Shown: in pieces, positions 7,358 to 14,066 of the stretch
Position numbering within the stretch: position 1 is the stretch's first letter
Layout of the letters: every line of letters begins with the position of its first letter
Source of the DNA: Gemmatimonadota bacterium
Lineage (GTDB): Bacteria; Gemmatimonadota; Gemmatimonadetes; Longimicrobiales; Gaopeijiaceae
Reading direction: 5' to 3'
Assembly: GCA_018678395.1 (NCBI GenBank)
Contig: JAHHMJ010000375.1
Location: forward strand, 1 to 14,066
Length of the DNA stretch: 14,066 bases
Notes under the pieces: generated by a model
The model's input: only the letters and a program-made list of their open reading frames with translations
Told to the model about the DNA's origin: nothing
Databases searched by the model: none
Made by a program: the position numbers and the translations under genes

Positions 7358-8202
7358 AGCCGCTCCTCGCACTGATGGTGGCCGTGGCCGTGACGGCGGC
7401 GGTGGGCTCGGAGGTGTGGAGCGGGCGAGACGTGTCGGTGCCGGGGGGCGACGCACCGACGGAGGTCGTAGCCGCCGGCATCGCCGCAGCCTCCGTCGCC
7501 GATCGGCCGGGAGCGTTCGACACCCCCCCTCAGGACCAGCCCCCCTACGACGGTCGGGTCACCTTCGTGCGCATCGAGTTCAGCGGTGGCGGTGGCGGTC
7601 GTGGCTTCCGCGGCTTCGGCCAGGGCCCGCCGTGGTCGCACGACTGGCCACGCGCGGACCGCAACTTCTCCAGCATCCTCGGCGAGCTGACGTCCATCGA
7701 CACCGACGCGCAGAATCACATCGTCCTGCGCATGGATGATCCCGAGGTCTTCAAGTACCCGCTGATCTACGCCGTGGAGGTCGGCTACTGGAACCCGAGC
7801 CGGGCCGAGATCGACGCGCTGAGCGCCTACCTGCAGAAGGGCGGCTTCCTGATCGTCGACGACTTTCAGGGCCAGCAGATCTACCAGCTGCAGGCGATCC
7901 TCGCAGAGGCCCTCCCGGGGGCGGTCATCGACGAGGTCCCGGACGACCACGCCATCTTCGATTCGTTCTACTTCATCGAAGATCCCCACTCGCTGATTCC
8001 GCCATACGGCGGCAGCCGCCCGCTCTATCTGGGTGTCTTCGAGGACAACGACCCCTCGAAGCGCCTGATGGCGATTTTCAACTACAACAACGACATCGCT
8101 GAGTACTGGGAGTACTCCGACCGGGGGTTCTACCCGGTGGACCTCTCCAACGAAGCCTATCAGTTCGGGGTCAACTATCTGATGTACGCCCTGACGCGCT
8201 GA
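7354..8202 (+). CDS. secreted DUF4159 domain protein (second copy)
   Basis: This 282-residue protein has an N-terminal signal peptide or anchor (residues 3-18) and a short variable linker. The DUF4159 domain runs from about VTFVRIEFSGGG (69) to the end. It is clearly related to the protein at 320-1312: both have the Gly/Arg-rich turn before a W-x-x-D segment, the 'DPE-x-x-(K/R)-(Y/F)-P' and 'EVGY' motifs, and the GGFL(I/V)-(V/I)-DDF motif (here 163-171). Both also share the C-terminal pattern FYP-x-(D/E)-x-S-x-x-A-Y-Q-x-GVN. The GTG start at 7354 lies in a GTGA overlap with the stop of the TPR-peptidase gene; the run of G at 7343-7347 is the only SD-like sequence. It is the last gene of the tightly coupled block, since a 23-bp gap precedes MoxR. 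Function unknown. The paired copies may form a heteromer or serve the two different membrane vWA proteins; that is inference. Confidence 0.92.
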   Translation: MKPLLALMVAVAVTAAVGSEVWSGRDVSVPGGDAPTEVVAAGIAAASVADRPGAFDTPPQDQPPYDGRVTFVRIEFSGGGGGRGFRGFGQGPPWSHDWPRADRNFSSILGELTSIDTDAQNHIVLRMDDPEVFKYPLIYAVEVGYWNPSRAEIDALSAYLQKGGFLIVDDFQGQQIYQLQAILAEALPGAVIDEVPDDHAIFDSFYFIEDPHSLIPPYGGSRPLYLGVFEDNDPSKRLMAIFNYNNDIAEYWEYSDRGFYPVDLSNEAYQFGVNYLMYALTR

Positions 8203-8213
8203 CCGCCACCAGT

Positions 8214-8219
8214 AGAGGA
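8214..8219 (+). promoter_or_regulatory. Shine-Dalgarno AGAGGA for the TTG start of the MoxR gene
   Basis: AGAGGA ends 6 bases before TTG 8226-8228. It lies in the 23-bp gap between the second DUF4159 gene and the MoxR gene and supports the rare TTG start, which keeps the usual short acidic N-terminus of the family. Confidence 0.7.
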
Positions 8220-8225
8220 TTCAAC

Positions 8226-9275
8226 TTGACCGACGACGTGTTGCAGCCGGCCGCACCGGCGCGCTTGGAGACCGAAGACGAGGTCGCTCTCGCCGACCGC
8301 ATGAAGGCGGGACGTGAGGCCATCCTGACCGAGATCCGGAAGCGGATCGTGGGTCAGCAGGAGGTCGTCGAACAGGTCCTGCTCTCGCTCTTCGTCGGCG
8401 GCAACTCGCTGCTGGTGGGCGTACCCGGCCTCGCCAAGACGCTACTGATCCGCACGGTGGCCGACGTGCTGGATCTGAGCTTCGCCCGCATCCAGTTCAC
8501 CCCCGACCTGATGCCCTCGGACATCACGGGCACCGACCTGATCCAGGAAGACCCACAGACGGGTCGGCGTCGCATGGTCTTCGAAAAGGGGCCGGTGTTC
8601 GCCAACATCGTCCTCGCCGACGAGATCAACCGGACGCCCCCGAAGACGCAGGCGGCTCTGCTCGAGGCCATGCAGGAGCATCGGGTCACGGTGCAGGGCA
8701 CGACCTACACGCTCGACGAGCCCTTCTACGTCTTCGCGACGCAGAACCCGATCGAGCTCGAGGGGACCTACCCGCTGCCGGAAGCCCAGCTCGACCGCTT
8801 CATGTTCGAGATCGAGATCCACCACCTCTCCGAGGAGGAGGAACTCGAGGTCGTCCGGACCACCACGGGCATCGAGACTCCGGACTTCCAGCACGCGGTC
8901 ACGGGCGCGGACCTCCTCGCCTTCCAGCGGCTCGTTCGGACCATTCCGGTGCCCGACGCCGTCCTGCGCTACGCCGTGAGTCTCGTGCGCGCGAGCCGGC
9001 CGTCGAAGAACGGCGCCGCCCCGGAGTTCGTGAACAAGTGGATCGCCTACGGCGCCAGCGTGCGCGCCGCCCAGTACCTGGTCCTCGGGGCCAAGGCGCG
9101 AGCCCTCACCCTCGGGCGCTACACCCCTTCGTTCGAGGACGTGCGGGCGCTGGCGCATCCGGTCCTGCGGCATCGGGTGCTCACCAACTTCCATGCGGAG
9201 TCCGAGGGCCGGAGCAGCACGGAGATGGTCGATCTCCTGCTGGATCACGTGAAGACGCCGGCGTCGGGGCTGTAG
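8226..9275 (+). CDS. MoxR family AAA+ ATPase
   Basis: This 349-residue cytoplasmic ATPase has the complete MoxR core. Walker A is GVPGLAKT (residues 65-72, K71 and T72). Walker B is LADEINR (D132, E133). Sensor 1 lies in ATQNPIELEGTYPLPEAQLD (N174), the hallmark MoxR segment. The FTPDLMPSDITG stretch before Walker B is also typical. A small helical C-terminal lid domain follows. MoxR ATPases act as hexameric chaperone-like machines that usually work with vWA proteins, often inserting a metal or cofactor or maturing a protein complex. The next two genes encode such vWA partners, so this is very probably the motor for the system. The length is normal for the family and no motif is missing. The TTG start has a good SD and no better ATG or GTG sits near it. 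Family call is very secure; the substrate is not known. Confidence 0.97.
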   Translation: MTDDVLQPAAPARLETEDEVALADRMKAGREAILTEIRKRIVGQQEVVEQVLLSLFVGGNSLLVGVPGLAKTLLIRTVADVLDLSFARIQFTPDLMPSDITGTDLIQEDPQTGRRRMVFEKGPVFANIVLADEINRTPPKTQAALLEAMQEHRVTVQGTTYTLDEPFYVFATQNPIELEGTYPLPEAQLDRFMFEIEIHHLSEEEELEVVRTTTGIETPDFQHAVTGADLLAFQRLVRTIPVPDAVLRYAVSLVRASRPSKNGAAPEFVNKWIAYGASVRAAQYLVLGAKARALTLGRYTPSFEDVRALAHPVLRHRVLTNFHAESEGRSSTEMVDLLLDHVKTPASGL

Positions 9276-9279
9276 GAAG
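9274..9279 (+). promoter_or_regulatory. Shine-Dalgarno AGGAAG for the GTG start of the DUF58 gene
   Basis: AGGAAG begins inside the TAG stop codon of the MoxR gene (9273-9275) and ends 6 bases before GTG 9286. It supports the GTG start and indicates close coupling of MoxR and DUF58 translation. Confidence 0.7.
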
Positions 9280-9285
9280 CCGGCC

Positions 9286-10191
9286 GTGAGTCCCGCCCGA
9301 GCCCAGTTCCTGGACCCCAAGGTCCTGGCGCGCATCGACAACCTCGAGCTTCTCGCACGGACGGTGGTCGCCGGATTCCTCAACGGACTCCATCGCGCGC
9401 CCCATCTCGGCCTGAGCATGGATTTCGCGGAGCACCGCGCCTACGTCCCCGGCGACGATACGCGCCACCTCGACTGGCGGCTTTTCGCCCGAACGGACCG
9501 GCACTACGTCAAGCAGTACGAGGCCGAGACCAACGCCAACGTGATGGCGCTGATCGACGTCTCGGCGTCGATGTCGTACGGCAGCGACCCGGAAGGCCTC
9601 ACCAAGCTCGACTACGCCCGCTTTCTCACGGCCTGTCTGCTGCACTTCAGCCGCGGTCAGCGGGACCGGGTGGGCCTGGCCACCTTCGACGACGACCTCC
9701 GCGACTACGTGCCTCCTTCGGCGCGGAATCTCGATCTCGCGCTCCACGTGCTCGATCGCGCTCGCGCGGAGCGTCGTGGCGACCTCTACCCCGCCCTGCT
9801 CAAGGCTGCCGAGCGGGTCGGGCGACGGGGCATCGTCGTGGTGGTCTCGGACTTCTACGAGGAGGTCGACCGGGCCATGGAGGCACTGCGGCTGCTGCGC
9901 GGGCGTGGTCACGACCTGCTGGTCTTCCGGGTCATGGACCCCGTGGAGCTCGAATTCCCCTTCGCCGATCCGACGCACTTCGAAGACCTCGAGACCGGCG
10001 AGCAGATGCCCGTCCTGCCGAAGAAGCTCAAAGCCGGCTACGACCGCCTCGTGTCGGAGCACGTGGCCGAGCTGGAGGAGCGTTGCACGAGTGAGCGCAT
10101 GGACCACGTCCTGCTCGACACATCGAAGCCCCTGGATCTCGCCCTCTTCCGGTATCTGACGATCCGGGAGCGAAAGGCCCGGGTGCGGTAG
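9286..10191 (+). CDS. DUF58 family protein with vWA fold
   Basis: This is a 301-residue protein, the usual length for soluble DUF58 members. The family signature is seen in AYVPGDDTRHLDWRLFARTD (residues 52-71), followed by a KQYEAETN segment that is well conserved in DUF58 proteins. The vWA part begins with ALIDVSASM and has an intact MIDAS motif (D91, S93, S95); IVVVVSDFY lies later. There is no signal peptide or membrane helix, so it should be cytoplasmic. DUF58 proteins are standard partners of MoxR ATPases, encoded directly next to them as here, where only 10 bases separate the genes. It probably links the ATPase to its membrane-bound clients. The GTG start is supported by AGGAAG 6 bases upstream. 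The following gene starts 4 bases after its TAG. Family call is secure; the precise role is inferred from known MoxR systems. Confidence 0.96.
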   Translation: MSPARAQFLDPKVLARIDNLELLARTVVAGFLNGLHRAPHLGLSMDFAEHRAYVPGDDTRHLDWRLFARTDRHYVKQYEAETNANVMALIDVSASMSYGSDPEGLTKLDYARFLTACLLHFSRGQRDRVGLATFDDDLRDYVPPSARNLDLALHVLDRARAERRGDLYPALLKAAERVGRRGIVVVVSDFYEEVDRAMEALRLLRGRGHDLLVFRVMDPVELEFPFADPTHFEDLETGEQMPVLPKKLKAGYDRLVSEHVAELEERCTSERMDHVLLDTSKPLDLALFRYLTIRERKARVR

Positions 10192-10195
10192 AGCC

Positions 10196-12358
10196 ATGCC
10201 ACTCGGATTCCTCGTTCCGCTCTTCCTGGTCGGCCTCGTAGGCGTCGTCGTGCCGATCATCGTCCACCTGACCCGCAAGCAGCGGGCCGACGTGGTGCGG
10301 TTCCCGTCGCTGATGTTCCTGGAGAAGGTCCCGTTCCAGGCCGAGAGCCGTCGCCGGATCCACCACTGGTTCCTGCTTTCGCTGCGCGCGGCCGCGCTCG
10401 CGCTGCTGGCGGCCGCCTTCGCCCGACCGTTCGTGAGTGACGACGCCATCGCGGGTGCCGTCGGCGTCGGGCCCACGGAGCGGGTGATCCTCCTGGACCG
10501 CAGCTATTCGATGGCGATCGGCGAGCGCTGGAGCGAGGCCCTCGACGCCGCACGCGCAGCCACGCAGGGATTCGGCCCCCTCGACCGGGTGTCGCTGGTC
10601 CTGTTCGACCAGAGCGCCGCCGCGGCGGTGCGATCGACGTCGGACGCGTCCCGGGTGCGGTCTGCGCTCGACACGGTGGCGATCACGGACCGCGCCACCC
10701 GCTACGGCCCGGCCCTCAAGCTGGCCGAGACCATCCTGCAGGAGTCCGAGCTACCCGGGAAGTCGCTGACCCTGGTGAGCGATCTGCAGCGCGGGGGCTG
10801 GACGGGCGAGGAAGGCGTCCAGCTTCCGGAGGGGACCGAGGTGCAGACGACCCTCGTGGGGGTCGCCGCTCCGGCGAACGTCGCCGTGGGCGAGGTCGCC
10901 CTCACTCGCGATCGACTGCGCAGCGTCGAACGCGTCACGCCGGTCGCCCGGATCACCCGGACCGGGGGCGAGGGCGAACTCGACATCCAGGTCGTTCTCG
11001 AGGTCGACGGGCGCGAACTGCAGCGCCGAACGGTGACCCTGCCGGCCGCCGGTGCGGTGCCCGTCGCCTTCCAGGCGTTCACCCTGTCGAACCGGCACAC
11101 GCGCGGAGCCGTCCGAATCGCGACCGCCGGGCTCTCCGAGACCGAGCTGCTGCAGGACAACGCGCGCCACTTCGTCTCGAGCCCCGGCCGGGCGACCGGC
11201 GTGCTCCTCCTCGATCCTCCCGGCCGGGGAGACGCGTCGCTCTACCTGAGGCAGGCTCTCGCCGTGGGCACTGGTGACGGCTTCCGGGTGGAGCGGGTCA
11301 CCGGCGGAGTCCCGGGAGCCGAGACGCTGGCTGCCTACTCCGTGGTCTTCCTCGACGACCGACCCTTCCCGGTCGGTGCCGAGGGCGATCGCCTCCGCGC
11401 CTTCGTCGAGGCGGGTGGCGGCCTCGTGATCGCCGCCGGAAGCCGCGGGGGTTGGAGCGCCGATCGCTCGGACTTCCTGCCGGGAACGCTGGGCGGTGTC
11501 GAGGACCGCGAAGAGGGCCGTGGAGGGCGCCTCGGCTACCTCGACTACGACCACCCGGTGTTCGAGCTCTTCCGCGGGCCCCGGCGCGGCGATTTCTCGT
11601 CGGCGCGCTTCTTCCGCGCGCGCAGCTGGCAGGTGCCCCCGGGGGACTCGGTGCGCGTTCTGGCCCGGTTCGACGACGGCACGCCCGCCCTCGCAGAGCG
11701 GCGCCTCGGGGAAGGCCGCGTCCTGGTGTGGGCCTCGACGCTGGACGCGTTCTGGACCGACCTCGCCCTCCAGCCGGTCTTCGTGCCCTTCGTGCACCAG
11801 CTCGCACGCCACGCTTCGGGGCGGACCGATGTACTGGACGCCTTCACGGCCGGCCAGATCCTCGACGTCACCGACGCACGGGCGATGGAAACGGCTGGGC
11901 TGGGCGAGATCGCCGAAGCGCTGGCGTCGGAGGAGGGACGCATCGCACTCTCTCCGTCGGGAGCCAGCATCGACCTGCCCGCCGGCGACGAGCCGCACTT
12001 CCTCGAACTGGCCGAGCAGGGCTTCTACGAGATCCGCCCTCCGGGTCGGAGTGACGTGCGGCCGGTGGCGGTAGCGGTGAATGTCGATCTCGCCGAGGCC
12101 GACCTGGTACCGCTCGACCCGGAGGAGGTCGAGGCCTCGCTGCTCTCGGGCGGCGGCACGAGCGGCGTCGGCGCCGGCGACCCCGCGAGAGCTCGGGAAT
12201 TGCAGAGAGAGGATCGGGAGCGCAGGCAATCGCTGTGGCGTTGGCTGCTGGTGGCGGCCTTCGTCCTCCTCGCGGCCGAGACGGTGTGGGCGAACCGGAT
12301 CTCGCGCTCGGGGGTTCGAACCAAGGGGACGGGTGCTCCGCAGGGCGCCCAGGGATGA
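10196..12358 (+). CDS. BatA-like membrane protein with vWA and GATase-like regions
   Basis: This 720-residue protein starts with the 'double-transmembrane' BatA N-terminal domain: helix about 3-24, then LTRKQRADVVRFPSLMFLEK, then helix about 57-76 ending ARPF. A vWA domain follows with VILLDRSYSM and a complete MIDAS motif (D101, S103, S105). Beta-rich regions come next, then a class-I GATase-like segment (about 330-420) containing LRAFVEAGGGLVIAAG (400-415) with no nucleophile Cys. RRLGEGRVLVWASTLD and FVPFVHQLARHASG are typical of this BatA subgroup. A last membrane helix lies near 680-698 with a short basic tail. The protein mirrors the architecture of the one at 1312-3591, so the two may pair. 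It starts 4 bases after the DUF58 stop with only a weak GAG upstream, suggesting coupled translation. Probably the membrane client or partner of the MoxR-DUF58 pair. Confidence 0.93.
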   Translation: MPLGFLVPLFLVGLVGVVVPIIVHLTRKQRADVVRFPSLMFLEKVPFQAESRRRIHHWFLLSLRAAALALLAAAFARPFVSDDAIAGAVGVGPTERVILLDRSYSMAIGERWSEALDAARAATQGFGPLDRVSLVLFDQSAAAAVRSTSDASRVRSALDTVAITDRATRYGPALKLAETILQESELPGKSLTLVSDLQRGGWTGEEGVQLPEGTEVQTTLVGVAAPANVAVGEVALTRDRLRSVERVTPVARITRTGGEGELDIQVVLEVDGRELQRRTVTLPAAGAVPVAFQAFTLSNRHTRGAVRIATAGLSETELLQDNARHFVSSPGRATGVLLLDPPGRGDASLYLRQALAVGTGDGFRVERVTGGVPGAETLAAYSVVFLDDRPFPVGAEGDRLRAFVEAGGGLVIAAGSRGGWSADRSDFLPGTLGGVEDREEGRGGRLGYLDYDHPVFELFRGPRRGDFSSARFFRARSWQVPPGDSVRVLARFDDGTPALAERRLGEGRVLVWASTLDAFWTDLALQPVFVPFVHQLARHASGRTDVLDAFTAGQILDVTDARAMETAGLGEIAEALASEEGRIALSPSGASIDLPAGDEPHFLELAEQGFYEIRPPGRSDVRPVAVAVNVDLAEADLVPLDPEEVEASLLSGGGTSGVGAGDPARARELQREDRERRQSLWRWLLVAAFVLLAAETVWANRISRSGVRTKGTGAPQGAQG

Positions 12359-12361
12359 TTC

Positions 12362-12366
12362 GGGAG
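12362..12366 (+). promoter_or_regulatory. Shine-Dalgarno GGGAG for the last gene
   Basis: GGGAG lies 5 bases before ATG 12372. It favours this start over the ATG at 12355, which lies in the same reading-frame phase as no long continuation and overlaps the previous stop. Confidence 0.6.
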
Positions 12367-12371
12367 ATACC

Positions 12372-14066
12372 ATGAGACACGGCGTACGTGGCGACGAACT
12401 GAGACGGATCCTGGCTTCGGTCCGGAGACGCTGGCGCACCCGCATGCTGCTGCGAGGTGCCAGCATCGTGGTCGCGGCCGGTCTGGTGGCGTTCCTCGGT
12501 TCGGCCTTCGGAGTGGAGTGGTTCCGGTTCTCGGAGGGTGCGGTCACCACCTTCCGCTGGCTGGCCTGGGGTGTCGTCTTCCTGCTGACCGCCCTGTTCG
12601 TGGTCCGGCCGCTCTTCCGTCGGGTCTCCGACGAACAGGTCGCGCTGTACCTCGAGGAGCACGAGCCCACGCTCGAAGCCGCGATCCTGGGGGCCGTCGC
12701 CGCGCGGGACACGGCATCGGCCTCGGCCGCTTCCCCCCGGATGATCGAGCGGCTCGTCGAGCGGGCGGTGACCCGGGCGCGCTCCGTCGACGACGGCAGG
12801 CGGATCGAGAGGCAAGCGATCCTGCGCCACGGGGGCGTCTTCGCCGGCGTGACGGCCGTGGCCGTCGGCATCCTGCTGTTCGGCCCGACCACGTTGCGTA
12901 CCGGTGTCGGGGCCCTGCTGCCTACCCGCGCAGCCGCCGAGGTGAATCCCTACTCGATCGACATCACGCCCGGGGACCTGACCGTTGCGCGCGGGTCCGA
13001 CCAGTTCGTGACGGCGCTGCTGAGGGGCTTCGCCAGCGACGAGGTCAGCCTCTTCCTGCGTGGGGGTGAGAACGAGCCCTACCAGCGCCTCTCGATGATT
13101 CCGGGGTTCGAGGTCGAGGGCGACGACAGCGAGACCCCCTACGAGCTCATGCTGCTCAACCTCCAGTCCGATACGGACTACTTCGTCGAGTCGGACGGGA
13201 TCCGCTCGGCGACCCACCGGATCACGGTCGCAGACCTCCCGTACGTCGACCGGATGCAGCACGAGTACCGGTACCCGAACTACACGGGGCTGGAGGCGCG
13301 CATCGTCGAGGACGCCGGCGACATCGCCGCGCTGCGCGGCACGGCCGTCGGGGTCACGATCCAGCCGACGATCCCGACCGCCAGCGGCCGAATCCTGCTG
13401 GATGACGGGACCGTGGTCGAATTGGACGCCACCGAAGACGGGCGCCTGATCGCGACCCTCGACGTCCGGGCGGAGGGCTTCTACTCGGTCGAACTGGCCA
13501 TGGACGACGGCACCCTGGTCGAGGCGTCGCCGCGCTATACCATCGACCTGCTCACCGACGCGTCCCCCCTGGTCCGCTTCGAGACCCCCGGGCGCGACAG
13601 CCCGGCCAGTCCGATCGAGGAGGTGTTCCTCGAAATCCAGGCCGACGACGACTACGGGGTGCAGGAGGTCGTTCTCGTCTACTCGGTGAACGGCCAGCCC
13701 GAAGACTCGGTTCGCGTCTACCGCCAGTCCGGCGCACCGCTGACCGAGCTCTCGGTCGGGCACACCCTCTACCTCGAGGACTACGAGGTCGAACCCGGCG
13801 ACGTGATCAGCTATTACGCCATCGCCCGGGATCGTCAGGGGGCTGCCGGTGAGGTCAGCAGCGACATCTACTTCCTGAACATCCAGCCCTTCCGCCGCGA
13901 GTTCCGCGAGGCCGAGCAGCAGGGGGGAGCCCCTCAGGGAGGCGGCGGTGGTGGGGGACCGGGTGAAGAGCGTCTGTCGGAGCTACAGCGCCAGGTGGTG
14001 GCCGCGACGTTCAACCTCGACCGCGATCGCGAACGCTACGACGACGCGGAGTTCGAGGAGAGCACG
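12372..14066 (+). CDS. DUF4175-like membrane protein (5' part, runs off right edge)
   Basis: From ATG 12372 the frame is open for 565 codons to the edge of the window without a stop. Hydrophobic helices are seen at about residues 25-48, 61-82 and 156-175. The first two are followed by a cytoplasm-like charged segment rich in Arg and Glu, and a beta-rich extracellular region follows the third. The segment YRYPNYTGL and later repeated beta-sandwich-like stretches (DDYGVQEVVLVYSVNG, YYAIARDRQG) fit the DUF4175 family that often closes operons of this type. After PFRREFREAEQQ comes a run of seven glycines (523-529), and then LSELQRQVVAATFNLDRDRE begins what looks like a long helical or coiled-coil tail. 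Relatives often exceed 1000 residues, so about half may be missing. The function is unknown. It is most likely a structural or assembly part of the envelope complex served by MoxR. Family name is a recognition by pattern, not by search. Confidence 0.85.
   Translation, partial: MRHGVRGDELRRILASVRRRWRTRMLLRGASIVVAAGLVAFLGSAFGVEWFRFSEGAVTTFRWLAWGVVFLLTALFVVRPLFRRVSDEQVALYLEEHEPTLEAAILGAVAARDTASASAASPRMIERLVERAVTRARSVDDGRRIERQAILRHGGVFAGVTAVAVGILLFGPTTLRTGVGALLPTRAAAEVNPYSIDITPGDLTVARGSDQFVTALLRGFASDEVSLFLRGGENEPYQRLSMIPGFEVEGDDSETPYELMLLNLQSDTDYFVESDGIRSATHRITVADLPYVDRMQHEYRYPNYTGLEARIVEDAGDIAALRGTAVGVTIQPTIPTASGRILLDDGTVVELDATEDGRLIATLDVRAEGFYSVELAMDDGTLVEASPRYTIDLLTDASPLVRFETPGRDSPASPIEEVFLEIQADDDYGVQEVVLVYSVNGQPEDSVRVYRQSGAPLTELSVGHTLYLEDYEVEPGDVISYYAIARDRQGAAGEVSSDIYFLNIQPFRREFREAEQQGGAPQGGGGGGGPGEERLSELQRQVVAATFNLDRDRERYDDAEFEEST

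Noticed and set aside
10751..12892. Long reverse-strand open frame of 713 codons, and another at 11868-13763
   Set aside because: Both lie antisense to well-supported genes with recognisable domains. Their products are low-complexity Arg/Gly/His-rich, as expected for shadows in GC-rich DNA.
13938..13958. Run of seven glycine codons as a possible repeat or frameshift hotspot
   Set aside because: Codons are mixed (GGA, GGC, GGT, GGG), so it is not a simple nucleotide repeat. It looks like a flexible linker before the helical tail, and the frame continues normally.
1..14066. CRISPR array, tRNA, rRNA, insertion sequence or phage genes
   Set aside because: No regularly spaced repeats, cloverleaf-like sequence, transposase or phage motif was found. 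Gene order and base composition look uniform across the window.

Overview
The window is about 14 kb of GC-rich bacterial DNA carrying genes on the + strand only. The G/C-biased third codon positions, densely packed secreted and membrane proteins, and the combination of DUF4159, MoxR, DUF58, BatA-like and DUF4175-like proteins suggest Gemmatimonadota, with Acidobacteriota as the next choice. This assignment is inferred from gene content; there is no rRNA or taxonomic marker in the window.

Layout. Bases 1-207 hold the 3' end of an unidentified gene. A 112-bp gap (208-319) follows, with a weak hairpin and a possible ECF-sigma promoter. From 320 to the right edge runs what looks like one long operon of nine genes. 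The first half (320-8202) encodes a secreted DUF4159 protein, a membrane vWA/GATase-like protein, a secreted caspase-fold (C13/C14-like) protein with Ser at the expected Cys position, a large secreted TPR protein with an HExxH metallopeptidase domain, and a second DUF4159 protein. These five genes are joined by one- or four-base stop/start overlaps, so they are probably translationally coupled. The second half (8226-14066) encodes a MoxR AAA+ ATPase, a DUF58 vWA protein, a BatA-like membrane vWA protein and the first 565 residues of a DUF4175-like membrane protein. Three of these four have their own Shine-Dalgarno sequence; the BatA-like gene has only a weak one and probably relies on coupling.

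How the parts may work together. MoxR ATPases paired with DUF58 and BatA-type vWA proteins are generally regarded as chaperone-like machines that mature or assemble envelope or periplasmic complexes. Here MoxR and DUF58 would act in the cytoplasm. Two large membrane vWA proteins and the DUF4175-like protein would span the membrane. Four secreted proteins (two DUF4159, the pseudo-caspase, the TPR-peptidase) would work outside it. The exact substrate is unknown.

Points that stand out: the caspase-like protein without its Cys nucleophile but with two EF-hand-like loops; a tandemly triplicated 18-bp unit carrying a Shine-Dalgarno-like sequence and an ATG at the start of the TPR-peptidase gene; and a recurring GATase-like GG-strand motif without a nucleophile Cys in four different operon proteins. 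No tRNA, rRNA, CRISPR, insertion sequence or phage feature was seen.
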